From Limnohabitans kasalickyi (GTDB taxonomy: Bacteria > Pseudomonadota > Gammaproteobacteria > Burkholderiales > Burkholderiaceae_C), in NCBI GenBank assembly GCA_965234325.1, contig OZ248407.1, positions 930,001-994,000 on the forward strand: a DNA stretch of 64,000 bases, in the 5' to 3' direction. Positions 16,061 to 24,469 of the stretch are shown piece after piece (within the stretch, counting starts at the first letter, position 1; the number at the start of each line of letters is the position of its first letter). The notes beneath the pieces are model-generated. The model was not told where the DNA came from and did no database searches. It saw nothing but the letters and a program-made list of their open reading frames with translations. A program made the position numbers and the translations under genes.

Positions 16061-17023
16061 TTAGTCCAGCGAAACGCCGGTGGCTTTGATGGGTTTTTCC
16101 CAGCTGTTTAAATCGGCTTTTTGTGCGGCAGCCAAGTCTGCGCCGTTGGAGCCGATGGCCTCGTAACCGAGCTTGAGCATGCGTTCACGCATGGCGGGAT
16201 CGTTCATGGCTTTCATCGCCGATTTCTCCAAGCGTTGCAAGACCTCGGGTTTTAGGTGTGCGGGCCCGTACATGGCAAACCAGGCGGTGGCCTCCATGGG
16301 GATGCCGGCCTCTCTCAAGGTCGGAATTTCTGGGACTTGCGGGTCACGTTTGGCACCCGTCACGGCGATGATGCGGACCTTTTGGTTGCGGTGCAGTTCG
16401 GCAGTTTCCGACACCACGTCAAACTTGTAGCCAATGTGGCCACCCAGCAAGGCATTGTTCGCAGGCGCGCCCCCTTGAAATGGCACATGGTTGAGCGAGA
16501 TGCCTGCGGCTTGTTCGAACATCACGCCCATGAAGTGGGGCAGGGTGCCTAGGCCCGGTGTGCCATAGCTCGCGTTGTTGGGGTCGGTGCGCGATTTGGC
16601 GATCATTTCAGCCATGGTCTTGACGTTGGTGGCAGGGCCAGAGACGATGCCAAACTGAAAGCGGGCGAGCTGCGACACGGGGGTGAAATCTTTCACCGCG
16701 TCGTAGTCCAGTTTTTTATAAACGTGTGGGAACAACACCATCGGACCACTGGGCAGCACGATCACGGTTTGACCGTCGGGCTTGGCGGCTTTGACAAAGT
16801 TCAAGGCAATGCGTCCACCTGCGCCCGGTTTGTTGTCGACCGTGATGGTGCTGAAGTCGTCACGCATGCCATCCGCCATCAGCCGCGCCAAGGTGTCCGC
16901 GGAGCCACCCGGCGGAAAACCGACCACAATTTTGAGCGCCGGCTTGTCTTGCGCCTGCACCACAGGCAGCCATGACAAGCTGGCTAGCAGCGTGAAGCAG
17001 AGGTGTTGAAGTTTGAATGTCAT
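16061..17023 (-). CDS. Bug/TctC-family substrate-binding protein (first of tandem pair)
   Basis: Periplasmic binding protein (320 aa) with a signal peptide ending VVQAQ and family motifs IVVGFPPGGSADTLARLMAD and VDNKPGAGGRIALNFV. It opens the minus-strand cluster Bug-Bug-sulfatase-SulP. The two tandem Bug proteins are clearly different in sequence, so they are not a recent duplication. The ligand is unknown; an organosulfate is a guess from context. Confidence 0.92.
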   Translation of the reverse strand: MTFKLQHLCFTLLASLSWLPVVQAQDKPALKIVVGFPPGGSADTLARLMADGMRDDFSTITVDNKPGAGGRIALNFVKAAKPDGQTVIVLPSGPMVLFPHVYKKLDYDAVKDFTPVSQLARFQFGIVSGPATNVKTMAEMIAKSRTDPNNASYGTPGLGTLPHFMGVMFEQAAGISLNHVPFQGGAPANNALLGGHIGYKFDVVSETAELHRNQKVRIIAVTGAKRDPQVPEIPTLREAGIPMEATAWFAMYGPAHLKPEVLQRLEKSAMKAMNDPAMRERMLKLGYEAIGSNGADLAAAQKADLNSWEKPIKATGVSLD

Positions 17024-17110
17024 CGTGAGTCAGCTCAAGGTTGGCAACCCTCACAATGTAGATGCCAGAACGTTGGTTTTACCAACCCGTGGCACCCCTC
17101 GGAAACCCTG

Positions 17111-17632
17111 ATGCTAAAACGCACCCCCTTCTTGCTCCTCGACGTCGTCGGCGCTTTGCCCTTGAGCCGCCTGGTCATTTGGGTGTGCTGTTGGGTGAGC
17201 GCGTCTGCGCTGGCCTGGCCCGGCGTGGTCACGCATGTGAGCGATGGCGACACGGTGTGGGTGCAACCGCTGCAAGGCGGAGAGGCTCAAAAAATACGTT
17301 TGCTGGGGTTGGATGCGCCCGAGGTGTGTCAAGTTTGGGGGCCGCAGTCGCGTGAGGCCTTGCATGGGCTGCTGCAGGGGCAATGGGTAGAGGTGCAAGG
17401 CCGTCACCACGACACCTATGGCCGATTGCTCGCAAATATCTTTCGACAAGGGCATGACGTGGGGGCCTGGATGGTGGCGCAAGGCCATGCTTGGTCGTCC
17501 AGTTACCAGCACCGCACTGGGCCTTATGACGCGCTGCAGATGCAGGCGCAAAGTCAGCGCTTGGGCTTGTTTGCCGATGGGCGGGCTGTGCCGCCTCGGG
17601 CGTTCAGAAAGCGTTTTGGTGCTTGCCAATGA
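17111..17632 (+). CDS. Thermonuclease-like (SNase) exported nuclease
   Basis: Staphylococcal-nuclease-family protein (173 aa). ATG 17111 gives a hydrophobic N-terminus (LVIWVCCWVSASALAWPG) that looks like a signal peptide or anchor. The catalytic fold is shown by SDGDTVWV, KIRLLGLDAPE (active-site Arg) and YGRLLANIF (second Arg). It is probably a periplasmic Ca-dependent nuclease. An upstream in-frame GTG or ATG would add 36 residues without support. The gene is divergent from the Bug operon. Confidence 0.85.
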   Translation: MLKRTPFLLLDVVGALPLSRLVIWVCCWVSASALAWPGVVTHVSDGDTVWVQPLQGGEAQKIRLLGLDAPEVCQVWGPQSREALHGLLQGQWVEVQGRHHDTYGRLLANIFRQGHDVGAWMVAQGHAWSSSYQHRTGPYDALQMQAQSQRLGLFADGRAVPPRAFRKRFGACQ

Positions 17633-17689
17633 GAATGCTGACGTGCGGGATGCACAGCCTGGGTGAAGCCATAGCGTTTCGCTGAAGCG

Positions 17690-18442
17690 TCAGTGGCTTT
17701 GCCCGCAGACCGGGCAGTTGGGGTTGCGCTTCACCCGCATTTCGTTCCATTCCATGCCGCGACCATCCAGCATTTGCAAGCGGCCCACCAAGCGTGAGCC
17801 CATGCCGGTGATGAGCTTGACCGTCTCCATAGACTGCATGGTGCCAATCACGCCCACGAGCGGCGCGAGCACACCCATGGTGGCGCAGCGTACTTCTTCA
17901 GGCGCAGTGTCAGGCGGGAAGATGCAGGCGTAGCAGGGCGATTGCGCGTCGCGTGCGTCATAGACCGCCAACTGCCCATCCATGCGGATGGCAGCACCTG
18001 AGACCAGCGGCACTTGGTGCTTCACGCAGGCTGCATTGACGGCTTGGCGGGTGGTGAAGTTGTCGCAGCAATCGACCACCACGTGCACGGTGGGCACCAA
18101 GTGGTCGAGTTCGGTGGCGTCGAGTTGGTGAGCCAGTGCGGTGATGCGCACCTCGGGGTTGAGGGCGTGCATGGCCTTCGCAGCAGACGTCACCTTGGCT
18201 TCGCCAACGCGGTCGGTGCTGTGGGCAATTTGACGTTGCAAGTTGGTCAGATCAACCGTGTCGTGGTCGGCGATGGTGATGTGGCCTACACCGGAGGCGG
18301 CCAAATACAAAGCGACAGGGGAGCCCAAGCCCCCCGCACCGACGATCAACACATGGCTGTCTATGAGTTGCTGCTGCCCCTCAATGCCCACCTCGTCGAG
18401 CAAGATGTGGCGCGAGTAGCGCAGCAGTTGGTCGTCATTCAC
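17690..18442 (-). CDS. moeB: MoeB/ThiF-family adenylyltransferase
   Basis: E1-like enzyme that adenylates the C-terminus of a sulfur-carrier protein (MoaD in molybdopterin synthesis, or ThiS). Visible are the nucleotide-binding GAGGLGSPVALYLAASG, the R-finger region TNLQRQIAH, the adenylation Asp in VVDCCDNFTTR, and zinc Cys pairs CYAC and CPVC. At 250 aa it lacks the C-terminal rhodanese domain of some homologues. It is 18 bp after the ctpA-like gene. Molybdopterin is needed by the formate dehydrogenase in this window. Confidence 0.92.
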   Translation of the reverse strand: MNDDQLLRYSRHILLDEVGIEGQQQLIDSHVLIVGAGGLGSPVALYLAASGVGHITIADHDTVDLTNLQRQIAHSTDRVGEAKVTSAAKAMHALNPEVRITALAHQLDATELDHLVPTVHVVVDCCDNFTTRQAVNAACVKHQVPLVSGAAIRMDGQLAVYDARDAQSPCYACIFPPDTAPEEVRCATMGVLAPLVGVIGTMQSMETVKLITGMGSRLVGRLQMLDGRGMEWNEMRVKRNPNCPVCGQSH

Positions 18443-18460
18443 CGCAAAACCACCTGTGGC

Positions 18461-19921
18461 TTATTTGTCTTTTTTCTCGGCAGTACGCTCGGTTTGCGTC
18501 TTGCTGGCCAGCACGGGTTGGCCTTTGAGTTGCTTCAGGGCTTGCTCGAGTTGGAAGTCTTTGTCACTGCCAAACTCAGGCGGGCGACGCTCGCTGTTGG
18601 GCTTTTTGGACTCTTCTTCCAAACGCTTCATGGCTTCTTCGCGGGCCTTTTCTTTCTCTTTGTCTTTGGCAGCGTCTTTGGTGTCTTTGCCTTGGCCGCT
18701 TTCTAAGTGTTTGTCGAGGTCGGCTTCACGCATGCGCAAAATGGCGAATGGGCTGCCTTCTGCGGTGTCATCCAACAACACTTCAGGCAAGATGCCTTTG
18801 GCTTGGATGGAGCGACCGTTGGGCGTGTAGTAACGCGCGGTGGTGATTTTCAAAGCCGTGTCTGGGCCCAGTTGGCGCACGGTTTGGACCGAGCCTTTGC
18901 CAAAGGTTTGGCTGCCCATGATGGTGGCGCGTTTGTGGTCTTGCAGAGCACCGGCAACGATTTCGCTGGCTGAGGCCGAGCCTTCGTTCACCAACACCAC
19001 CAAGGGCACCGTGCGGTAAATGCCTTTGGTCGCTTGGTGCAAGCGTGCAATGGGGTCATTGCCGCTGCTGCGACGGTAAAACTCAGGCGAGGCTTTGTAG
19101 ACAAACTTGCTCTCTGCCAATTGACCGTTGGTGGACACCACGGCCACGTTCTCAGGCAAGAACACGGCGGACACGGCCACTGCAGCATCCAACAAACCAC
19201 CGGGGTCGTTGCGTAGATCGAGCACCAAGCCTTTGAGCTTGGGTTCTTGTTTGTAAATTTCTTCTAGCTTTTTGGCGAAATCGTCCACCGAGCGTTCTTG
19301 AAACTGGCTCAAACGAATCCAGCCATAGCCGGGCTCCATCACCTTGCCTTTAACGCTCTGAGTTTTGATCTCCTCACGCACGATGTTCACGGGGAAGGTG
19401 CGGTTTTCGTCCTTGCGGAAGATGGTCAGCATCACCTTGGTGCCGGGCTCGCCACGCATGCGTTTGACCGCTTCGTTGAGCGAGAGGCCTTTGACCGCGG
19501 TGTCGTCAATTCGGGTGATCAAGTCGCCGGGCTTCATGCCCGCTCGAAACGCGGGGGAGCCCTCGATGGGCGACACCACTTTGATGAGGCCTTCTTCCTG
19601 GGTGATTTCAATGCCCACGCCCACAAAACGACCGGTGGTGCCTTCGCGGAATTCTTTGAAGGTTTTTTTGTCGTAGTACTGAGAGTGCGGGTCCAGGCTG
19701 GCCACCATGCCGGTGATGGCGTCGCTGATGAGTTTTTTCTCGTCCACGGGCTCCACGTAGTCACTCTTGACCATGCTGAATACGGCAGCGAGTTGCTGCA
19801 GTTCTTCCAAAGGCAACGGTGCCATATTGGCGCGTGCCGTGGTTTGCAGCGAGACGGTGGTCAGTGCGCCGGTGAGTGCGCCGACGGTGATCCAACCTGC
19901 GATCTTGAGTTTGTGGCCCAT
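18461..19921 (-). CDS. ctpA: S41-family C-terminal processing peptidase
   Basis: Membrane-anchored or periplasmic serine protease (486 aa) that trims or degrades envelope proteins. The layout is an N-terminal hydrophobic segment (IAGWITVGALTGALTTV), a PDZ domain (GVGIEITQEEGLIKVVSPIEGSPAFRAG is split here into GVGIEITQEEG and GSPAFRAGMKPGDLI), then the catalytic core with Ser in NEGSASASEIV and Lys in TFGKGSVQ. A charged Lys/Glu-rich tail follows. I chose ATG 19921, preceded by AGGGGC; the longer frame to 20095 has no support and would run toward gpmA. It lies between gpmA and moeB in a likely operon. Confidence 0.93.
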   Translation of the reverse strand: MGHKLKIAGWITVGALTGALTTVSLQTTARANMAPLPLEELQQLAAVFSMVKSDYVEPVDEKKLISDAITGMVASLDPHSQYYDKKTFKEFREGTTGRFVGVGIEITQEEGLIKVVSPIEGSPAFRAGMKPGDLITRIDDTAVKGLSLNEAVKRMRGEPGTKVMLTIFRKDENRTFPVNIVREEIKTQSVKGKVMEPGYGWIRLSQFQERSVDDFAKKLEEIYKQEPKLKGLVLDLRNDPGGLLDAAVAVSAVFLPENVAVVSTNGQLAESKFVYKASPEFYRRSSGNDPIARLHQATKGIYRTVPLVVLVNEGSASASEIVAGALQDHKRATIMGSQTFGKGSVQTVRQLGPDTALKITTARYYTPNGRSIQAKGILPEVLLDDTAEGSPFAILRMREADLDKHLESGQGKDTKDAAKDKEKEKAREEAMKRLEEESKKPNSERRPPEFGSDKDFQLEQALKQLKGQPVLASKTQTERTAEKKDK

Positions 19922-20000
19922 GGTGCCCCTGAGTGTTGACGTGAATTTCAAAGAAACCAATATACAACGCGCCTTGTCGGCGCGTTGGTTGACAGGTCGA

Positions 20001-20744
20001 TTAAGCCTTGCCTTGTGAGGCCACTGCGGCAGCAGCTTTGGCGGCGGCATCGGCATCGCCCAAGTAATAGTGGCGAATTGGCTTGAGGTTGTCATCCAGT
20101 TCGTATACCAGCGGGATGCCGTTGGGAATGTTCACGCCCACGATGTCGTCATCGCCGATGTTGTCGAGGTACTTCACCAACGCGCGGATGGAGTTGCCGT
20201 GCGCGGCCACCACGATGCGTTTGCCAGCCTTGATGGCAGGGGCCATGGACTCGTTCCAAAACGGCATGACGCGGTCGACCGTGTCTTTCAGACACTCGGT
20301 CAGCGGCACTTGCGCGGGGTCGAGTCTGGCATAACGGGGGTCACTGCGCTCGCTGCGGGGGTCGGTGGCTTCGAGCACAGGCGGGGGCGTGTCGTAGCTA
20401 CGGCGCCAGATCAGCACTTGTTCGTCGCCGTACTGTTTGGCCATGTCGGCCTTGTTCAGTCCTTGCAAACCGCCATAGTGACGTTCGTTTAGGCGCCAGC
20501 TTTTCACCACGGGCAGCCACGTGGCGTCCATTTCTTCCAAGGCGAGGTACAGGGTGCGAATGGCGCGTTTCAAGACGCTGGTGTAGGCCACGTCGAACTG
20601 AAAACCTTCCGCTTTGAGCAAGCGGCCCGCGTTTTGCGCTTGGGCGATGCCGGTGGGGGTGAGGTCCACATCGGTCCAGCCGGTGAAGCGGTTTTCAAGG
20701 TTCCAGGTCGATTCGCCGTGGCGAATTAAAACAAGCTTGTACAT
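20001..20744 (-). CDS. gpmA: 2,3-bisphosphoglycerate-dependent phosphoglycerate mutase
   Basis: Glycolytic enzyme that interconverts 3- and 2-phosphoglycerate. The phosphohistidine motif LIRHGES (His9) and WNLENRFTGWTDVDLT are diagnostic, and the second His is in VAAHGNSIRAL. At 247 aa it matches the dPGM family. It is the first gene of the minus-strand run gpmA-ctpA-moeB and is divergent from the rhodanese gene across a 91-bp promoter region. Confidence 0.97.
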   Translation of the reverse strand: MYKLVLIRHGESTWNLENRFTGWTDVDLTPTGIAQAQNAGRLLKAEGFQFDVAYTSVLKRAIRTLYLALEEMDATWLPVVKSWRLNERHYGGLQGLNKADMAKQYGDEQVLIWRRSYDTPPPVLEATDPRSERSDPRYARLDPAQVPLTECLKDTVDRVMPFWNESMAPAIKAGKRIVVAAHGNSIRALVKYLDNIGDDDIVGVNIPNGIPLVYELDDNLKPIRHYYLGDADAAAKAAAAVASQGKA

Positions 20745-20835
20745 GGTGTGTGAAACAAAGTCAGTGAAGAGTTGGCTGTGATTTTAGAATGCAGGGCTGA
20801 CACGAATTTTTCTAACCCCCTGAACTGGATTCCCC

Positions 20836-21243
20836 GTGAACTTTATTCTCGACAACTGGATGTTGATTGCTGTGGCTCTGAGCAGCGGCTTTTTCTTGGT
20901 GTTGCCTGTGGTGCAAGGCGCCGCTGCCACCGGACTCACCCCCAATGAAGCCGTGCAATGCATGAACCGCGAAAAAGGCGTGGTCATTGACGTGTGCAGT
21001 GCCGAAGAATTTGCGGCCTCGCACATCAACGGCGCGGTGAACGTGCCCTTGGACCAGCTCGAAGGCCGTTTGGCCAGCGTGGTCAAGAACAAAAGCTTGC
21101 CTTTGATTTTGGTGTGCGCAGCAGGCGCTCGCTCTAAGCGGGCCCAAGCGGTGGCTCAAAAACTGGGTTACGCGAAGGTGCATTCTTTGCAGGGCGGGCT
21201 CAATGCTTGGAAAGAAGCTAACCTACCTGTCACCAAAGCTTAA
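20836..21243 (+). CDS. Rhodanese-like domain protein, membrane-anchored
   Basis: 135-aa protein with an N-terminal hydrophobic segment (LIAVALSSGFFLVLPVVQG) followed by a single rhodanese domain. The active-site loop is VCAAGARSKRA with the catalytic Cys, so it can carry a persulfide. It starts at GTG 20836. grxC follows 21 bp later, then secB and gpsA, a conserved Burkholderiales order. A sulfur-transfer role is likely; the acceptor is unknown. Confidence 0.9.
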   Translation: MNFILDNWMLIAVALSSGFFLVLPVVQGAAATGLTPNEAVQCMNREKGVVIDVCSAEEFAASHINGAVNVPLDQLEGRLASVVKNKSLPLILVCAAGARSKRAQAVAQKLGYAKVHSLQGGLNAWKEANLPVTKA

Positions 21244-21264
21244 TATTTCTTTTGAAAGACCTGC

Positions 21265-21522
21265 ATGCAAGCCGTCAAGATGTACACCACCGCCGTTTGC
21301 CCCTATTGCATCCGTGCCAAACAGCTGCTGACCGCCAAAGGCGTGGCACACATTGAAGAGGTTCGCATCGACATCGACGCTCAAGCGCGGGCCCATATGA
21401 TGGAAATCACGGGTCGCCGCACGGTGCCCCAAATCTTCATTGGTGACACCCATGTGGGCGGTTGTGACGATCTGATGGCCCTCGACAGCCAAGGCGGTTT
21501 GCTGCCTTTGTTGCAAGCCTGA
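21265..21522 (+). CDS. grxC: Glutaredoxin 3
   Basis: Small (85 aa) dithiol glutaredoxin that reduces disulfides with glutathione in the cytoplasm. The active site is CPYC in TTAVCPYCIRAKQLL, and the glutathione-binding TVPQIFIGDTHVGGCDD segment is complete. It lies between the rhodanese gene and secB, followed by a terminator-like hairpin. Confidence 0.96.
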   Translation: MQAVKMYTTAVCPYCIRAKQLLTAKGVAHIEEVRIDIDAQARAHMMEITGRRTVPQIFIGDTHVGGCDDLMALDSQGGLLPLLQA

Positions 21523-21553
21523 AACTGACATAATTCATCTTCCCGATGGGTCG

Positions 21554-21587
21554 CCCGCCTCGGTGCTTTGCCGGCGCGGGTTTTTTT
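21554..21587 (+). terminator. Terminator-like hairpin between grxC and secB
   Basis: 5-bp stem CCCGC/GCGGG (21554-21558 and 21576-21580), with a partly self-pairing loop, followed by seven T residues (21581-21587). It ends 18 bp before the secB ATG. It could terminate or attenuate transcription from the upstream rhodanese-grxC pair. Confidence 0.65.
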
Positions 21588-21605
21588 ATGCACTTGGAAA
21601 AAACA

Positions 21606-22055
21606 ATGTCTGACGAACAACAAACTCCCGTATTTCAAATTCAACGCGTCTACTTGAAAGACATGTCGTTGGAGCAACCCAACTCGCCCGCCATCCTGAT
21701 GGCGCAAGAGCAGCCCTCGGTGGACATCCAGTTGGGCGTGGGCATGGAACAAGTCGCTGAAGGCATCGTCGAAGTGACCGTCACCGCGACTGTGACTACC
21801 AAAATTCAAGACAAAACTGTGTTCTTGGTTGAAGCCAAACAAGCCGGTATTTTTGAAGTGCGCAACTTGCCGGAAGACCAGATGGGTCCCATCATCGGCA
21901 TCGCTTGCCCACAAATCATTTACCCCTACTTGCGCGGTAACGTGGCCGACATCATCCAACGTGCGGGCTTCCCCCCTGTGCACTTGGCTGAAATCAACTT
22001 CCAAGCCATGTACGAGCAACAACAGCAGCAACAAGCTGCCGCTGCGGTTCAGTAA
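21606..22055 (+). CDS. secB: Protein-export chaperone SecB
   Basis: Tetrameric cytoplasmic chaperone that keeps preproteins unfolded and delivers them to SecA. The protein has 149 aa from ATG 21606. It shows PVFQIQRVYLKDMSLEQPN, the beta-rich core and the C-terminal ACPQIIYPYLRGNVADIIQRAGFPPV (conserved ends ACPQIIYPYLR and AGFPPVHLAEINF). The tail is a run of Gln and Ala residues. An upstream in-frame ATG at 21588 would add six residues. gpsA follows 20 bp later. Confidence 0.97.
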   Translation: MSDEQQTPVFQIQRVYLKDMSLEQPNSPAILMAQEQPSVDIQLGVGMEQVAEGIVEVTVTATVTTKIQDKTVFLVEAKQAGIFEVRNLPEDQMGPIIGIACPQIIYPYLRGNVADIIQRAGFPPVHLAEINFQAMYEQQQQQQAAAAVQ

Positions 22056-22075
22056 ATTCAAAGCGGGTTCAGGCC

Positions 22076-23131
22076 ATGAAGATTGCCGTGCTTGGCGCCG
22101 GTGCCTGGGGCACGGCCCTGGCCATCAACGCAGGCGCACACCATGATGTGACCTTGTGGGCGCGTGATGCCTCGCAAGTGCAAGCCATGCAAGCCGAGCG
22201 CGTGAACACGCGCTACTTGCCCAGCTTGCCGTTCACCGCGGGTGTGCAGGTGTCTTCAGACGCTTTGGGCCCTTGGTTGGCAGAGCAAGACTTGGTGGTC
22301 GTGGGCTCGCCCATGAGCGCCCTGCGCGGCATGCTGACGCAGTTGGCCCCGATCTTGGGCGACCGAGTGCCAGTGGCTTGGCTGTGCAAAGGTTTTGAAG
22401 CGGCGCAGCCTGAGGCCGCTCACTTGGACGCTTCGCAGGCCAGTTCTTCACGTCCTGATGTATCGCCCATGGGCGTGGGCTTGATGGCCCACGAAGTGCG
22501 CGCGCAAGTCGCCCCCGTGTTGCGCGGTGGCGCATTGAGCGGCCCCAGCTTTGCCCAAGAAGTGGCACGCGGCATGCCCACCGCCTTGGTGGCAGCCAGC
22601 AGCGATGCCGCAGCCCGCGACGCCATGGTGCAAGCCTTTCACAACCCCAGCCTGCGCGTGTACGCCAACGACGACATCGTCGGCGTCGAAGTGGGCGGCG
22701 CGGTGAAAAACGTGCTCGCCATTGCCACCGGTTTGTGCGACGGCTTGCAACTCGGCCTCAACGCACGCGCTGCGCTGATCACCCGAGGTTTGGCCGAAAT
22801 CACCCGTTTGGGCGTTGCGCTGGGCGCCAAAGCCGAAACCTTCATGGGTCTGTCGGGTTTGGGCGACTTGGTGCTCACCGCCACCGGCGACCTCAGCCGC
22901 AACCGCAAAGTGGGCCTCGCCTTGGCCCAAGGCATGACCCTTCAACAAGCCGTCGACTCACTCGGCCATGTGGCCGAAGGCGTTTACTGCGCCCGCACCG
23001 TGGTGCAACGCGCCCAAGCCTTAGGCGTGGACATGCCGATTGCCCAAGCTGTTGTGGCTTTGTTGGACGGCCACATTTCGCCTGTGCAAGCGGTGGCTGT
23101 GTTGATGGGGCGTGGGGCTAAGGGCGAGTAA
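22076..23131 (+). CDS. gpsA: Glycerol-3-phosphate dehydrogenase [NAD(P)+]
   Basis: Makes sn-glycerol-3-phosphate from dihydroxyacetone phosphate for phospholipid synthesis. The N-terminal Rossmann motif is AVLGAGAWGTALA, and SGPSFAQEVARGMPTA, the active-site GVEVGGAVKNVLAIA and GLGDLVLTATGDLSRNR are all present. At 351 aa it is slightly longer than E. coli GpsA, partly through an insert around residues 115-140. It lies downstream of secB as in most betaproteobacteria. Confidence 0.97.
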   Translation: MKIAVLGAGAWGTALAINAGAHHDVTLWARDASQVQAMQAERVNTRYLPSLPFTAGVQVSSDALGPWLAEQDLVVVGSPMSALRGMLTQLAPILGDRVPVAWLCKGFEAAQPEAAHLDASQASSSRPDVSPMGVGLMAHEVRAQVAPVLRGGALSGPSFAQEVARGMPTALVAASSDAAARDAMVQAFHNPSLRVYANDDIVGVEVGGAVKNVLAIATGLCDGLQLGLNARAALITRGLAEITRLGVALGAKAETFMGLSGLGDLVLTATGDLSRNRKVGLALAQGMTLQQAVDSLGHVAEGVYCARTVVQRAQALGVDMPIAQAVVALLDGHISPVQAVAVLMGRGAKGE

Positions 23132-23146
23132 AGGCGAGCGCCACAG

Positions 23147-23332
23147 ATGCGAGTGCTTTTTGCGTTCCTTTTGTGTGTGGGGTTGACTGCGTGTGGTGTG
23201 CTCACTGAGCAGTCGGTGTATGAAGGCATTCGTGCCACGCAGCGTGCGAAATCTGCCGGAACGGCCCAAGACAGCAAAGCCTTGCCTGACTACGATCAAT
23301 ACAACAAAGAGCGCGAGTTGTTGAAGAAGTAA
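23147..23332 (+). CDS. Small putative lipoprotein
   Basis: 61-aa protein with a short signal peptide and lipobox LTAC (acylated Cys at about residue 17). The mature part is only about 45 residues, charged and without a recognised domain (YEGIRATQRAKSAG, YDQYNKERELLKK). It follows gpsA by 15 bp on the same strand. Function unknown. Confidence 0.7.
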   Translation: MRVLFAFLLCVGLTACGVLTEQSVYEGIRATQRAKSAGTAQDSKALPDYDQYNKERELLKK

Positions 23333-23488
23333 AGGTCGGGGAGTTCTTGCTTCCAGTGTCAAGTTCGCTATGCCAGCCGTAGACGAGGCAGCCGCTTGAC
23401 CTCGAGTTGCATCCACTGCCGAGCCGTTGCATATAAACTTTTCACATTCGCCAGCAACGAGGCATTCAAAAGCGTTGCTTAACAACTC

Positions 23489-24436
23489 ATGTCTCGCATA
23501 AGAATGACCAAACTTAATCTTTCCAGATTTGACTTCACCTCGATTCGTTTGGCAGTGTTATGCGCCCAAACGGAGAACCTCACCCTTGCAGCGCGCGAAT
23601 GTCACCTTGTCTTGCCGGCAGCCAGCAGGCGTATTCGCGAATTAGAAGCGGCCATTGGCAGTCAACTGTTTGAAAGGCACTCTCGGGGACTCAAGGTGAC
23701 ACCTGCCGGCAGAGTTTTCATGCGCAGAGGCTTGTCCCTTTTGCAAGAAATAGAAGCTGCTTTCAAGGAGGTGAATGATTTGCAACAAGGTGTAGTTAGG
23801 CACATTCAATTGTTCGCAGGGTCCGCTGCCATTAGCCAATTTTTACCACCTCTCATTGCACAGTACTCTCAAACGTGTCCAGAAGTGCAAATTGACTTAG
23901 AGGAGCAGGTGTCTGGGCAGGTCGTCATAGCCTTGCGCGAGGGGCGTGCAGACATTGGTGTGTTTGTGGAGGGTACCAATTCAGAAGGTTTAGAGGCCAG
24001 TTTTTTTCGAGCCGACGAGTTGGTCCTGATTTTCCCTAAAGGACATCGACTGACTGGCAAAAAGCCCATCTTGTTTGCAGATACGCTGGACGAACAATGG
24101 ATCAGCTTGAATCCCGGCGCGGCCATGTTGCAACAACTAATCAGCGCTGCTTCAGCCTTGGGCAAACGGCTTAAATTGCGAATGCAGGTCAACAGCTTTG
24201 ATGCGGTTACCCAGATGGTGGCATCAGGCTTGGGAATAGCCTTGTTACCCAAAGCATTTGCATTGCCCATTCTCAAAAATTCACAACTCAGTTGGCGGCC
24301 TCTGCAAGACCCTTGGTCCCACAGAAAATTGATGGTGGGCATTCGCAAAGAAGCTGACTTGGAAGTCAAAGCCCTTCGGGATTTTCTAATTTCGCCTTCG
24401 CAAAATGCGAAGACAGCCTCATCGAAGAAGAAATAG
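23489..24436 (+). CDS. LysR-family transcriptional regulator
   Basis: 315-aa LysR-type regulator. The N-terminal winged HTH is seen in LAVLCAQTENLTLAARECHL and ASRRIRELEAAIGSQLFERH, followed by the effector-binding domain (IALREGRADIGVFVEG). It is transcribed in the same direction as the catabolic genes that follow, 33 bp upstream of the CoA-transferase gene, rather than divergently as is more usual. It probably controls that module. ATG 23504 is an alternative start. Confidence 0.94.
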   Translation: MSRIRMTKLNLSRFDFTSIRLAVLCAQTENLTLAARECHLVLPAASRRIRELEAAIGSQLFERHSRGLKVTPAGRVFMRRGLSLLQEIEAAFKEVNDLQQGVVRHIQLFAGSAAISQFLPPLIAQYSQTCPEVQIDLEEQVSGQVVIALREGRADIGVFVEGTNSEGLEASFFRADELVLIFPKGHRLTGKKPILFADTLDEQWISLNPGAAMLQQLISAASALGKRLKLRMQVNSFDAVTQMVASGLGIALLPKAFALPILKNSQLSWRPLQDPWSHRKLMVGIRKEADLEVKALRDFLISPSQNAKTASSKKK

Positions 24437-24469
24437 ACTTCACACCCCATCCGCAGCAAACTGCGGAAC

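Noticed and set aside
18461..20095. N-terminally extended S41 protease (58 extra residues)
   Set aside because: The extension has no signal-like or conserved sequence and reaches into gpmA; ATG 19921 has a good ribosome site and starts a proper membrane segment.
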